This document shows positions 7,172 to 11,991 of a DNA stretch of 11,991 nt, piece after piece. The position numbers and the translations under genes are program-made. This stretch comes from CAYOHG01 sp964465125 (GTDB taxonomy: Bacteria; Planctomycetota; Phycisphaerae; UBA1845; Fen-1342). The DNA lies in the NCBI GenBank assembly GCA_964465125.1, contig CAYXIO010000084.1:1-11991 (forward strand). Direction: 5' to 3'. The notes under the pieces were generated by a model, which did no database searches, was not told where the DNA came from, and was given only the letters and a program-made list of their open reading frames with translations. Numbering within the stretch: the first letter of the stretch is position 1; each line of letters opens with the position of its first letter.

Positions 7172-8341
7172 TCAGGCGGTGCGCTGCGATACCCGGATGT
7201 CGTGCCGCGGCAGCTCTTCCACGTACTTATCCAGGGGCACGCACCTCTCCAGCGGTCGGGCTCCCGGCGGGATCAGGCCGCGCGCTTGCATGTACGCGAT
7301 CAGCGCGGTGGGGTACGAAGTCGTGCGCTCCATCGCGGTGAAGCCGGTCGCCTGGTCGCGACGGTCGAGCAGGTCATAAACCAGGGTCGTGGCCCGGCCG
7401 GCGTGGATCCCCGAGACGGTCGCCCGCAGGACGGTGACGTCGTGGATGTCGGGGAAGGCGAGCCGGTCCTCCATGAGCTGGCGCAGCAGCGCCTTAGGCT
7501 CGATCGTCGTGCCGTTGCGCAGGTGGACACGCTCCTCGAAGCACCCAAGCTCGAACATGGCCTTGATGATGGCAAAGTGCCCGGGGTAGCGCACGGTCTT
7601 GTAGTCGTAGTCGCGGACGCGGCCCAGGAAGCTCTGGGGGCAGGTGCTCGTTCCGCCCGAAGTGACCGCGGCCTCGCAGCGCCCGATCGGCTCAGGAAAC
7701 TCGATCTGCTCGAGCTCGGTGAGCGTTGGAACCAGAACAGGCCGGCCGTCGCGCAGGAATTCCGCCTTCCCGCTGTACTCGTTGATCAGCCCCTGGAAGT
7801 TGAACAGCAGCTTGTAGCCCAGCGGGCCGACCGCCTGCTCAGGCAGACCGCCGCAGCGCACGTGCGCCGCCTCGGGCTGGTCGAGGCGGGTGATGCCGTG
7901 AGCCGCGAGCAGGTTTCCCAGGCCGGGCGCGAGACCGCAATCCGGCACGACGCTGACTCCGGCGCGCGTGGCTGCCTCGTGCATGTCGAGCTGTCGGCGG
8001 ACGACCTCGGTGTTGCCGCCCAGGTCGCAAAAGTGTACGCCGGCGCCCACCGCGACGCGCGTCAGCTCCACGTTGAAGCGGTAGGGCACGCACGAAATCG
8101 CCACGTCCGCGCCGCGCAGCACGCGCTCGGTCGTGGCGGGTCGCGACGCGTCACAAGTCTCGGCGGTGACGCTTGAAGTCTGCCTGGGGAGCAGTGTGGC
8201 GAGGCGCGCCACCGCGCCCATCGCCGCGCCGGAATCCGAGTCCACCAGCGTGACGCGCTTGGCCTCGCAGTTCTTCGCCAGGTCGAACGCCAGGGCCACG
8301 CCTTGTCGGCCCGCGCCCAGCACCACGTAGGAATAGGACAT
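7172..8341 (-). CDS. lysine 6-dehydrogenase-like (saccharopine dehydrogenase family)
   Basis: This 389-residue NAD(P)-dependent enzyme is of the saccharopine dehydrogenase family. A Rossmann fold opens the protein (VVLGAGRQG, with GAGRQG at 9-14; TLVDSDS ends the second strand). CVPYRFN and HFCDLGGN follow, then PDCGLAPG (133-140), a signature of lysine 6-dehydrogenases and LYS9-like enzymes. TSGGTST and KTVRYPGH lie in the C-terminal catalytic domain. Length fits lysine 6-dehydrogenase (about 370-390) better than yeast-type LYS9 (about 450). The reaction would be oxidative deamination of the lysine epsilon-amino group to allysine, which cyclises to piperideine-6-carboxylate, the ALDH7 substrate encoded next. 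ATG 8341 is supported by GAGGAA at 8346-8351; reading further upstream would overlap pdxH. Alternatives are saccharopine dehydrogenase or carboxynorspermidine synthase; the ALDH7 neighbour favours lysine breakdown. Confidence 0.8.
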   Translation of the reverse strand: MSYSYVVLGAGRQGVALAFDLAKNCEAKRVTLVDSDSGAAMGAVARLATLLPRQTSSVTAETCDASRPATTERVLRGADVAISCVPYRFNVELTRVAVGAGVHFCDLGGNTEVVRRQLDMHEAATRAGVSVVPDCGLAPGLGNLLAAHGITRLDQPEAAHVRCGGLPEQAVGPLGYKLLFNFQGLINEYSGKAEFLRDGRPVLVPTLTELEQIEFPEPIGRCEAAVTSGGTSTCPQSFLGRVRDYDYKTVRYPGHFAIIKAMFELGCFEERVHLRNGTTIEPKALLRQLMEDRLAFPDIHDVTVLRATVSGIHAGRATTLVYDLLDRRDQATGFTAMERTTSYPTALIAYMQARGLIPPGARPLERCVPLDKYVEELPRHDIRVSQRTA

Positions 8342-8372
8342 CGCGTTCCTCAATCCGCGCCGAGTGCGCCGC

Positions 8373-9017
8373 TCAGGGCGCCAGGCGCTCGCGCTTCCAG
8401 CCGCCGTTCGCTTCGCGCTTGAAGCGAAATCGATCGTGCAGGCGAAACTCGCGTCCCTGCCAGAACTCGATGACTTGCGGCGCGCAGCGATAGCCGCCCC
8501 AGGTGTCGGGCCGCGGAATCGTCTTGCCAACGTATTCGGCCTGCAATTGCAGCAGGCGCTGCTCGAGCACGTCGCGCGACCCGATCACACTGCTCTGCGG
8601 CGACAGCAGGGCGGCGATCTGCGCCAGCCGCGGCCGCGAGTGATAGTACTCATCCGACTCCGCCGCGCTGATCTTCTCAACCGGGCCTTCGATCCGCACC
8701 TGGCGTTCGAGCTCGGCCCACCAGAAGCACAGCGCGACGTTCGCATTGGCGCTGATCTCGTGCGCCTTGCGGCTGTCGTAGTTGGTGAAGAACACGAAGC
8801 CGCGCTCGTCGTAGCCTTTCAGCAGCACGGTTCGGCACGACGGCTTGCCGTCGGTCGCGACGGTGGCCAGCGCCATCGCGTTGGGCTCCTCGCCGCTGGT
8901 CTGGACCATTTCCTGGAACCAGCGCGTGAAGAGGTCGATCGGATCCTCCCCGGCCTCGGTCTCGGTCAGGGCCTTGAGCCGATACTCCTTGCGCATGGCG
9001 GCGACGGGCTTGTCCAC
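8373..9017 (-). CDS. pdxH: pyridoxamine 5'-phosphate oxidase
   Basis: PdxH is an FMN enzyme that oxidises pyridoxine or pyridoxamine 5'-phosphate to PLP in the cytoplasm. The 214-residue length is standard. Family motifs run in order: MRKEYRLKAL (8-17), DP..LF..W, NAMALATV, the FMN-binding RTVLLKGYD (62-70), FFTNYDSRKAHEI, RQVRIEG, SRPRLAQIAA, PRPDTWGGYR, EFWQGREFRLHDR and the C-terminal WKRERLAP. GTG 9017 is chosen over ATG 8996 because GGGAG at 9025-9029 sits seven bases before it. The gene is followed after 31 bp by the lysine dehydrogenase, so the two are probably cotranscribed. PLP is the cofactor of the aminotransferase that would consume 2-aminoadipate, a plausible reason for the linkage but not proof. 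Confidence 0.96.
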   Translation of the reverse strand: MDKPVAAMRKEYRLKALTETEAGEDPIDLFTRWFQEMVQTSGEEPNAMALATVATDGKPSCRTVLLKGYDERGFVFFTNYDSRKAHEISANANVALCFWWAELERQVRIEGPVEKISAAESDEYYHSRPRLAQIAALLSPQSSVIGSRDVLEQRLLQLQAEYVGKTIPRPDTWGGYRCAPQVIEFWQGREFRLHDRFRFKREANGGWKRERLAP

Positions 9018-9024
9018 AGGCGAG

Positions 9025-9029
9025 CTCCC
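9025..9029 (-). promoter_or_regulatory. ribosome binding site deciding the pdxH start
   Basis: GGGAG on the minus strand lies seven bases before GTG 9017. No comparable site precedes the internal ATG 8996, so the GTG start is preferred. Confidence 0.55.
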
Positions 9030-9052
9030 GGATCGGAGGACGCGACGATCGC

Positions 9053-9070
9053 GCTCGGCGCGGTCCGAGC
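9053..9070. promoter_or_regulatory. 18-bp palindrome at the predicted pdxH transcription start
   Basis: GCTCGG (9053-9058) and CCGAGC (9065-9070) are perfect inverted arms around a six-base centre. The predicted transcription start (about 9067) falls inside it. It could be a repressor operator for the pdxH-lysine operon or a 5' leader hairpin. The sequence cannot separate these. Confidence 0.35.
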
Positions 9071-9073
9071 GGA

Positions 9074-9101
9074 ATTGTACGAGCGGGCGGACATCCGTCG
9101 A
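9074..9101 (-). promoter_or_regulatory. sigma70-like promoter of the pdxH-lysine operon
   Basis: On the minus strand, TCGACG (9101-9096) and TACAAT (9079-9074) are spaced by 16 bp, matching consensus at four and five of six positions. The same TACAAT hexamer occurs in the methyltransferase promoter. The predicted leader to GTG 9017 is about 50 nt. It lies in the 105-bp gap after the glycosyltransferase stop, so the operon need not depend on that gene. Confidence 0.45.
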
Positions 9102-9122
9102 AGCGCGCGGCGAAGCCCCGGC

Positions 9123-10166
9123 CTAGCGGCGCGTCGCTTGCGGGACGCCGGCCGGCTCGATGATCTCATACGATGCCGAGCGCGGCGGCTCGTCGTCGTC
9201 GGTGCGGTCAAAGTTGACCCGGCGCGCCTCTTCCCAGTAACGGCCGGCGTTGAATTCGAAGCCTGAGCGCATGACCAGCTCCGCCACCAGCCCCGACATG
9301 ATCGCGATCCAGCCCAGGACGAAGAAGATGGTCCCGATCAGCGGAGCCTTGCCCCAAAAGGCGGCCCACGGATCGAGCGAGTAGATCGCGTTCAGCACCG
9401 CGAACGCGAAACACGCCGCCGTGCCCAGCCAGGCCCACTGCGTGATCTTCCCGAAGAAGTGCAGCGGCTTGGTGCGGTATTTCTGGAGCATGCGCACGAG
9501 CACCAGGTCAAGCGCGACCTTCACGATGCGGCCATAGCCGTACTTGCTGTGGCCGGCGACGCGCGGATGGTGCCGGACGACGACCTCGCAGATTCGGGCG
9601 CCGTGCATCGAGGCGTAGACGGGGATGAAGCGGTGCATTTCGCCGAAGAGGCGCGCATCGCGGATCATGTGCGCCCGGTAGGCCTTGAGCGTGCAGCCGT
9701 AGTCGTGCAGCTTGACGCCGGTGATGCGTCCGATGATCCAATTGGCGACGCGCGAGACGCGCGTACGGAGCCAGGAGTCCTTGCGGTCGCGCCGCCAGCC
9801 GCTGACGACGTCGTAGCCCTGTTCGAGCACGTCGACGAGACGGCCGACCTCGTCGGGCTCATTCTGGCCGTCGCCGTCGAGCGGTACGATGACGGGCGCG
9901 CGGGCGGCCCAGAATCCCGCCATCATCGCCGCCGTCTGCCCGTAGTTGCGGGCGAGGTGAATGACCCGCAGGCGCGGCTCGGATGCGGCGACGCGGTCAA
10001 GCAGCTCGCCGGTGCGGTCGCGGCTGCCGTCGTTGACGACCACCAACTCGAACGATCGGCGCTGTCCGCTGAGCGACTCGACGAAGCGGCGCAGCACCGC
10101 CTCGACGTTGGCTTCCTCATTGAGCATCGGAACGACGACGGAAACGTCCGGCCGTGGATGTTGCAT
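9123..10166 (-). CDS. family 2 glycosyltransferase, polyprenyl-phosphate sugar type
   Basis: This 347-residue GT2 enzyme has an N-terminal GT-A domain and two C-terminal membrane helices. It shows VSVVVPMLNEEANVE at the start, NDGSRDRT (45-52) for nucleotide binding, ARNYGQTAAMMAGF (72-85), the acidic DGDGQ motif (97-101) for metal and sugar nucleotide, HDYGCTLKAY (154-163) and RHHPRVAGHSKYG (198-210). Hydrophobic segments at about 246-264 and 275-298 anchor it in the membrane. This arrangement matches the DPM1/GtrB/ArnC group, which transfers a sugar from a nucleotide donor to undecaprenyl or dolichyl phosphate on the cytoplasmic face. The sugar cannot be named. The C-terminal tail is acidic, then basic. 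ATG 10166 is chosen because upstream in-frame sequence is Arg/Ala-rich and unlike protein; GGGAGA lies about 10 bases before it. Confidence 0.92.
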   Translation of the reverse strand: MQHPRPDVSVVVPMLNEEANVEAVLRRFVESLSGQRRSFELVVVNDGSRDRTGELLDRVAASEPRLRVIHLARNYGQTAAMMAGFWAARAPVIVPLDGDGQNEPDEVGRLVDVLEQGYDVVSGWRRDRKDSWLRTRVSRVANWIIGRITGVKLHDYGCTLKAYRAHMIRDARLFGEMHRFIPVYASMHGARICEVVVRHHPRVAGHSKYGYGRIVKVALDLVLVRMLQKYRTKPLHFFGKITQWAWLGTAACFAFAVLNAIYSLDPWAAFWGKAPLIGTIFFVLGWIAIMSGLVAELVMRSGFEFNAGRYWEEARRVNFDRTDDDEPPRSASYEIIEPAGVPQATRR

Positions 10167-10224
10167 CGCGGTCGCGTCTCCCAACGTCGCAACCGCCGGC
10201 AAGCGAGTGGGTTGCGCGAGAAGC

Positions 10225-10253
10225 AGTATAGCGTTTGCGGCCCGCTGCTCCAA
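10225..10253 (-). promoter_or_regulatory. candidate promoter of the glycosyltransferase
   Basis: On the minus strand, TTGGAG (10253-10248) and TATACT (10230-10225) are 17 bp apart. The -10 matches consensus at five of six positions and the -35 at three. The predicted start near 10218 leaves a leader of about 50 nt before ATG 10166. Confidence 0.4.
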
Positions 10254-10429
10254 CGCGGGGGGGGGCGTCGCGCGGATGGGGCGCTGGCGACTCCGGCCGA
10301 GCAGGGTGATACGGGGGTTCGCGCCCGTCGTCGGCTCCGCCAAAGGAGCGCGTCGGGCCGCCGCGCGTGCCCGCCTGCGCCGCGATACCGCCATGATTAC
10401 CGCCCCTTCCGGTTTCCGCCCGCCCGCGT

Positions 10430-10457
10430 TCGACAAGCCCCGCGTTTCGGCTAACAT
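10430..10457 (+). promoter_or_regulatory. candidate promoter of the desaturase
   Basis: On the plus strand, TCGACA (10430-10435, five of six) and TAACAT (10452-10457, four of six) are separated by 16 bp. The implied leader is about 100 nt to TTG 10564 or 160 nt to ATG 10624. The match is modest. Confidence 0.3.
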
Positions 10458-10623
10458 CCGTCGCGCTCGACCTAAGTTGACCCGCCTGCCCGCCGCCGTT
10501 GGCGATGCCGGATTCCGGTTATCAACCGAGCTTGATGAGCCGTCCTTGCCCGGAGACTTTCAGTTGAACCCATCCGCCGGCGTTTCCGCAGCGCTTCCCT
10601 CCGACTTACCGACTTCCGCGGTG

Positions 10624-11535
10624 ATGGCCGATCGCACGAGTGAATCCGCGGCCGACCACGCCGGGCCGATCGCGAACCCGTTCAAGGTCCGCTTCAACCG
10701 GCTGATGCCTTACATCTTCCTGCACGTCATGGCGCTGGGCGCGATCTTCACCGGCTTCAGTTGGGCGGCGCTGGTGGCCGCACTGATCACGTTCTACGTG
10801 CGGATGTTCGCGATCACCGGCTTCTATCACCGCTACTTTTCGCATCGCGCCTACCGCACGTCGCGCTTCTGGCAGTTCGTTTTCGCGCTGGTGGGCAACA
10901 GTGCGGCGCAGCGCGGCCCGCTGTGGTGGGCGGCGCAGCATCGGCACCATCACGCCCATTCCGATCAGGAGGGAGATTTTCATTCGGCCAAGCGGTACGG
11001 GTTTTACTGGTCGCACATCGGCTGGCTGACCTGCGAGGAATCGCAACCCACGGCGTTGAAGGCCGTGCCCGATCTCCATCACTTTCCGGAGCTGCGGTTT
11101 CTGGATCGCCACGAGTTCCTGACGCCGGCGCTGTTCGCCGCCGCGCTCTTCGGGCTGGGCGAGTGCCTGCGCGTCGTCGCGCCCGGGCTGGGGACCAGCG
11201 GCTGGCAGATGCTGTTCTGGGCGTTCTTCCTCTCGACGGTTGTGCTGTTCCACTGCACTTGCACGATCAACTCGCTCTCGCACATGTTCGGCCGGCGGCG
11301 TTTCAAGACGACCGACATGAGTCGCAACAACTGGGTCCTGGCGCTGCTGACGCTGGGAGAAGGTTGGCACAACAACCACCACCACTACCCCAGCTCGGCG
11401 CGGCAGGGTTTCTACTGGTGGGAGATCGACATCAGCTACTACATCCTCAAGCTGATGTCCTGGTGCGGCATTGTCCGCGACCTCCGCCGCGTGCCGGATT
11501 CGATCCTGGCGGAGGGGCGTGCCCGAGGAGACTAG
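10624..11535 (+). CDS. membrane fatty acid desaturase (acyl-CoA delta-9 type)
   Basis: This 303-residue integral-membrane di-iron desaturase introduces a double bond into acyl-CoA or acyl-lipid chains. All three histidine boxes are present: HRYFSH (69-74), HRHHH (106-110) followed by AHSDQEGDFH, and HNNHH (249-253) in GEGWHNNHHHYPSSARQG. NSLSHMFG (216-223) supplies the extra conserved Asn/His of the delta-9 group. Hydrophobic helices lie around 30-65, 83-92, 168-190 and 195-215. ATG 10624 is used for the coordinates, but it lacks a ribosome binding site. An in-frame TTG at 10564 has GGAGA at 10552-10556, seven bases upstream, and would add 20 residues. Electron donors are not encoded in the window. 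Products would raise membrane fluidity, which fits the adjacent envelope glycosyltransferase only loosely. Confidence 0.94.
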   Translation: MADRTSESAADHAGPIANPFKVRFNRLMPYIFLHVMALGAIFTGFSWAALVAALITFYVRMFAITGFYHRYFSHRAYRTSRFWQFVFALVGNSAAQRGPLWWAAQHRHHHAHSDQEGDFHSAKRYGFYWSHIGWLTCEESQPTALKAVPDLHHFPELRFLDRHEFLTPALFAAALFGLGECLRVVAPGLGTSGWQMLFWAFFLSTVVLFHCTCTINSLSHMFGRRRFKTTDMSRNNWVLALLTLGEGWHNNHHHYPSSARQGFYWWEIDISYYILKLMSWCGIVRDLRRVPDSILAEGRARGD

Positions 11536-11715
11536 GAGGCGGAGCGACGGAGAGACGAAGAGACGCAGTGTTGGCGTTTCCTAGCGGCGCCCGCCTCACT
11601 TCGCCCCTGCGTCCCTTCGTCCCTCGGTCACTTCCTCCGCGCCTTTCTTCCTCTCCGCCTCTCCGTCTCTTCGTGTCTCCGTCTCTCAGACACCTCCTCC
11701 CTCCCTTCCCCACGC
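11536..11715. repeat. purine/pyrimidine-skewed low-complexity spacer with inverted repeat
   Basis: Right after the desaturase stop the plus strand is purine-rich (GGAG, GAGAGACG units) to 11564. From about 11595 it is strongly pyrimidine-rich (TCTCCG, CTCTTCG, CCTCC units). The 19 bases at 11546-11564 pair with 11665-11683 with one mismatch, leaving a loop of 100 nt. The tract may end transcription of the desaturase or form unusual DNA structure. An open frame on the minus strand here encodes only Arg/Gly/Glu-rich repeats and is not a gene. Confidence 0.6.
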
Positions 11716-11756
11716 TATCATCCCGCATTCGTTGTCCGCTCGTGACGACTCCATTC

Positions 11757-11762
11757 GGAGGT
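11757..11762 (+). promoter_or_regulatory. strong ribosome binding site for the partial oxidoreductase
   Basis: GGAGGT lies seven bases before GTG 11770. This is the best Shine-Dalgarno match in the window and fixes the start of a gene whose reading frame runs off the end. Confidence 0.65.
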
Positions 11763-11769
11763 CTGGCCC

Positions 11770-11991
11770 GTGTCGCCGGAACCCGTTCCCGCCCCGCGCC
11801 GACCTGCGTTGAGCCCGCGGCCGCGGCGCCTCCGCGCGGCCCGCGCCGGCGGCGGTTGGCGCTCCGTCTTCTACGTCTTTCGCATGGCGTCCCGTGCCGG
11901 CGGACTGATCCGATTCCTCCGCGCGCTTCGCCGCCGCAACGCCTGCAAGACCTGCGCGCTGGGCATGGGCGGGCAGCGCGGCGGCATGGTC
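11770..11991 (+). CDS. FdhF/YdeP-like molybdopterin oxidoreductase, N-terminal fragment
   Basis: The first 74 codons of a gene cut by the window end. It starts at GTG 11770 behind GGAGGT. Residues 1-30 are Pro/Arg-rich. Residues 30-54 are basic with aromatics (WRSVFYVFRMASR). From residue 57 the sequence is NACKTCALGMGGQRGGMV, with cysteines at 59 and 62. From memory, this cysteine motif and the following GMGGQ.GGM resemble the N-terminus of the FdhF/YdeP family, the formate-dehydrogenase-alpha-like molybdopterin enzymes of Planctomycetota and others, where the cysteines would help bind an iron-sulphur cluster. The fold, cofactor and substrate cannot be confirmed from this fragment. No twin-arginine signal is evident, so a cytoplasmic enzyme is expected. 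It follows the desaturase in the same direction after 234 bp and need not be related to it. Confidence 0.65.
   Translation, partial: MSPEPVPAPRRPALSPRPRRLRAARAGGGWRSVFYVFRMASRAGGLIRFLRALRRRNACKTCALGMGGQRGGMV

Larger units (their letters stand above)
10167..10563. other. 397-bp divergent intergenic region
   Basis: This non-coding stretch separates the divergently transcribed glycosyltransferase and desaturase. Open frames cross it on both strands, but their translations are Arg/Ala/Pro-rich and match nothing, as expected in GC-rich DNA. It holds one promoter-like site per direction (10225-10253 minus, 10430-10457 plus) and a run of nine G at 10257-10265. I see no RNA gene or riboswitch in it. 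Confidence 0.6.

Noticed and set aside
8342..8530. N-terminal extension of the lysine dehydrogenase
   Set aside because: It would overlap pdxH by about 160 bp and has no similarity to the family; the Rossmann strand begins right after ATG 8341, which has a GAGGAA site.
1736..9017. One single long minus-strand operon from pdxH to ClC
   Set aside because: All genes share the strand, but an internal promoter-like site before the methyltransferase and gaps of 132 and 218 bp argue for at least two or three units.
10167..10457. N-terminal extension of the glycosyltransferase
   Set aside because: The added 97 residues are Arg/Ala-rich, precede the usual GT2 start by far, and cross a promoter-like site; ATG 10166 gives the normal family start.
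9961..10620. Long N-terminal extension of the desaturase
   Set aside because: It overlaps the glycosyltransferase antisense and the intergenic region, and the translation is Ser/Arg/Ala-rich. Only TTG 10564 remains a reasonable alternative start.
11447..11728. Minus-strand ORF rich in Arg, Gly and Glu
   Set aside because: It is a translation of the low-complexity purine tract and overlaps the desaturase end.

Overview
This 12 kb, GC-rich window reads as a metagenome-style contig, most likely from a Planctomycetota bacterium. That placement is inference. It rests on the mix of small secreted Cys-rich and LolA-like proteins, GC-rich codons, degenerate short-period repeats between genes, and a molybdopterin oxidoreductase N-terminus with an ACKTCALGMGG signature. 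No rRNA, tRNA or CRISPR array is visible. The 47-base poly-C at the left edge looks like an assembly artefact, and the right edge cuts a gene.

Layout. The left part (81-1601, + strand) has a secreted protein with 12 cysteines and a larger exported protein with a LolA-like C-terminal half. A structured convergent spacer (1602-1735) follows, with 7-bp repeats and a hairpin. On the minus strand come a ClC-type H+/Cl- exchanger with a C-terminal RCK_C (TrkA_C) domain (1736-3475) and a beta-class DNA methyltransferase (3694-4686) with its own promoter-like site. Upstream of the methyltransferase sit two small minus-strand reading frames joined by an ATGA overlap. One carries a tandemly duplicated domain broken by a frameshift (4819-5287); the other is a helical ORF without a normal start (5284-5502).

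The metabolic centre is a minus-strand operon, transcribed pdxH -> lysine 6-dehydrogenase-like -> ALDH7-family aldehyde dehydrogenase (9017 down to 5509). The dehydrogenase would oxidise the lysine epsilon-amino group, giving allysine/piperideine-6-carboxylate. The ALDH7 enzyme would oxidise that to 2-aminoadipate. PdxH makes PLP, the cofactor of the transaminase needed next. A sigma70-like promoter and an 18-bp palindrome lie just before pdxH.

The right part has a family 2 polyprenyl-phosphate glycosyltransferase (9123-10166, minus) and, divergently, a membrane acyl-CoA/acyl-lipid desaturase (10624-11535, plus), separated by about 400 bp with a candidate promoter for each. Both act on membrane lipids or envelope glycoconjugates. 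A purine/pyrimidine-skewed low-complexity spacer follows, then the first 74 codons of an FdhF/YdeP-like molybdopterin oxidoreductase.

Most genes are ordinary families. The least explained part is 4690-5510: two small coupled reading frames next to a solitary DNA methyltransferase, one of them a frameshifted tandem-domain protein.
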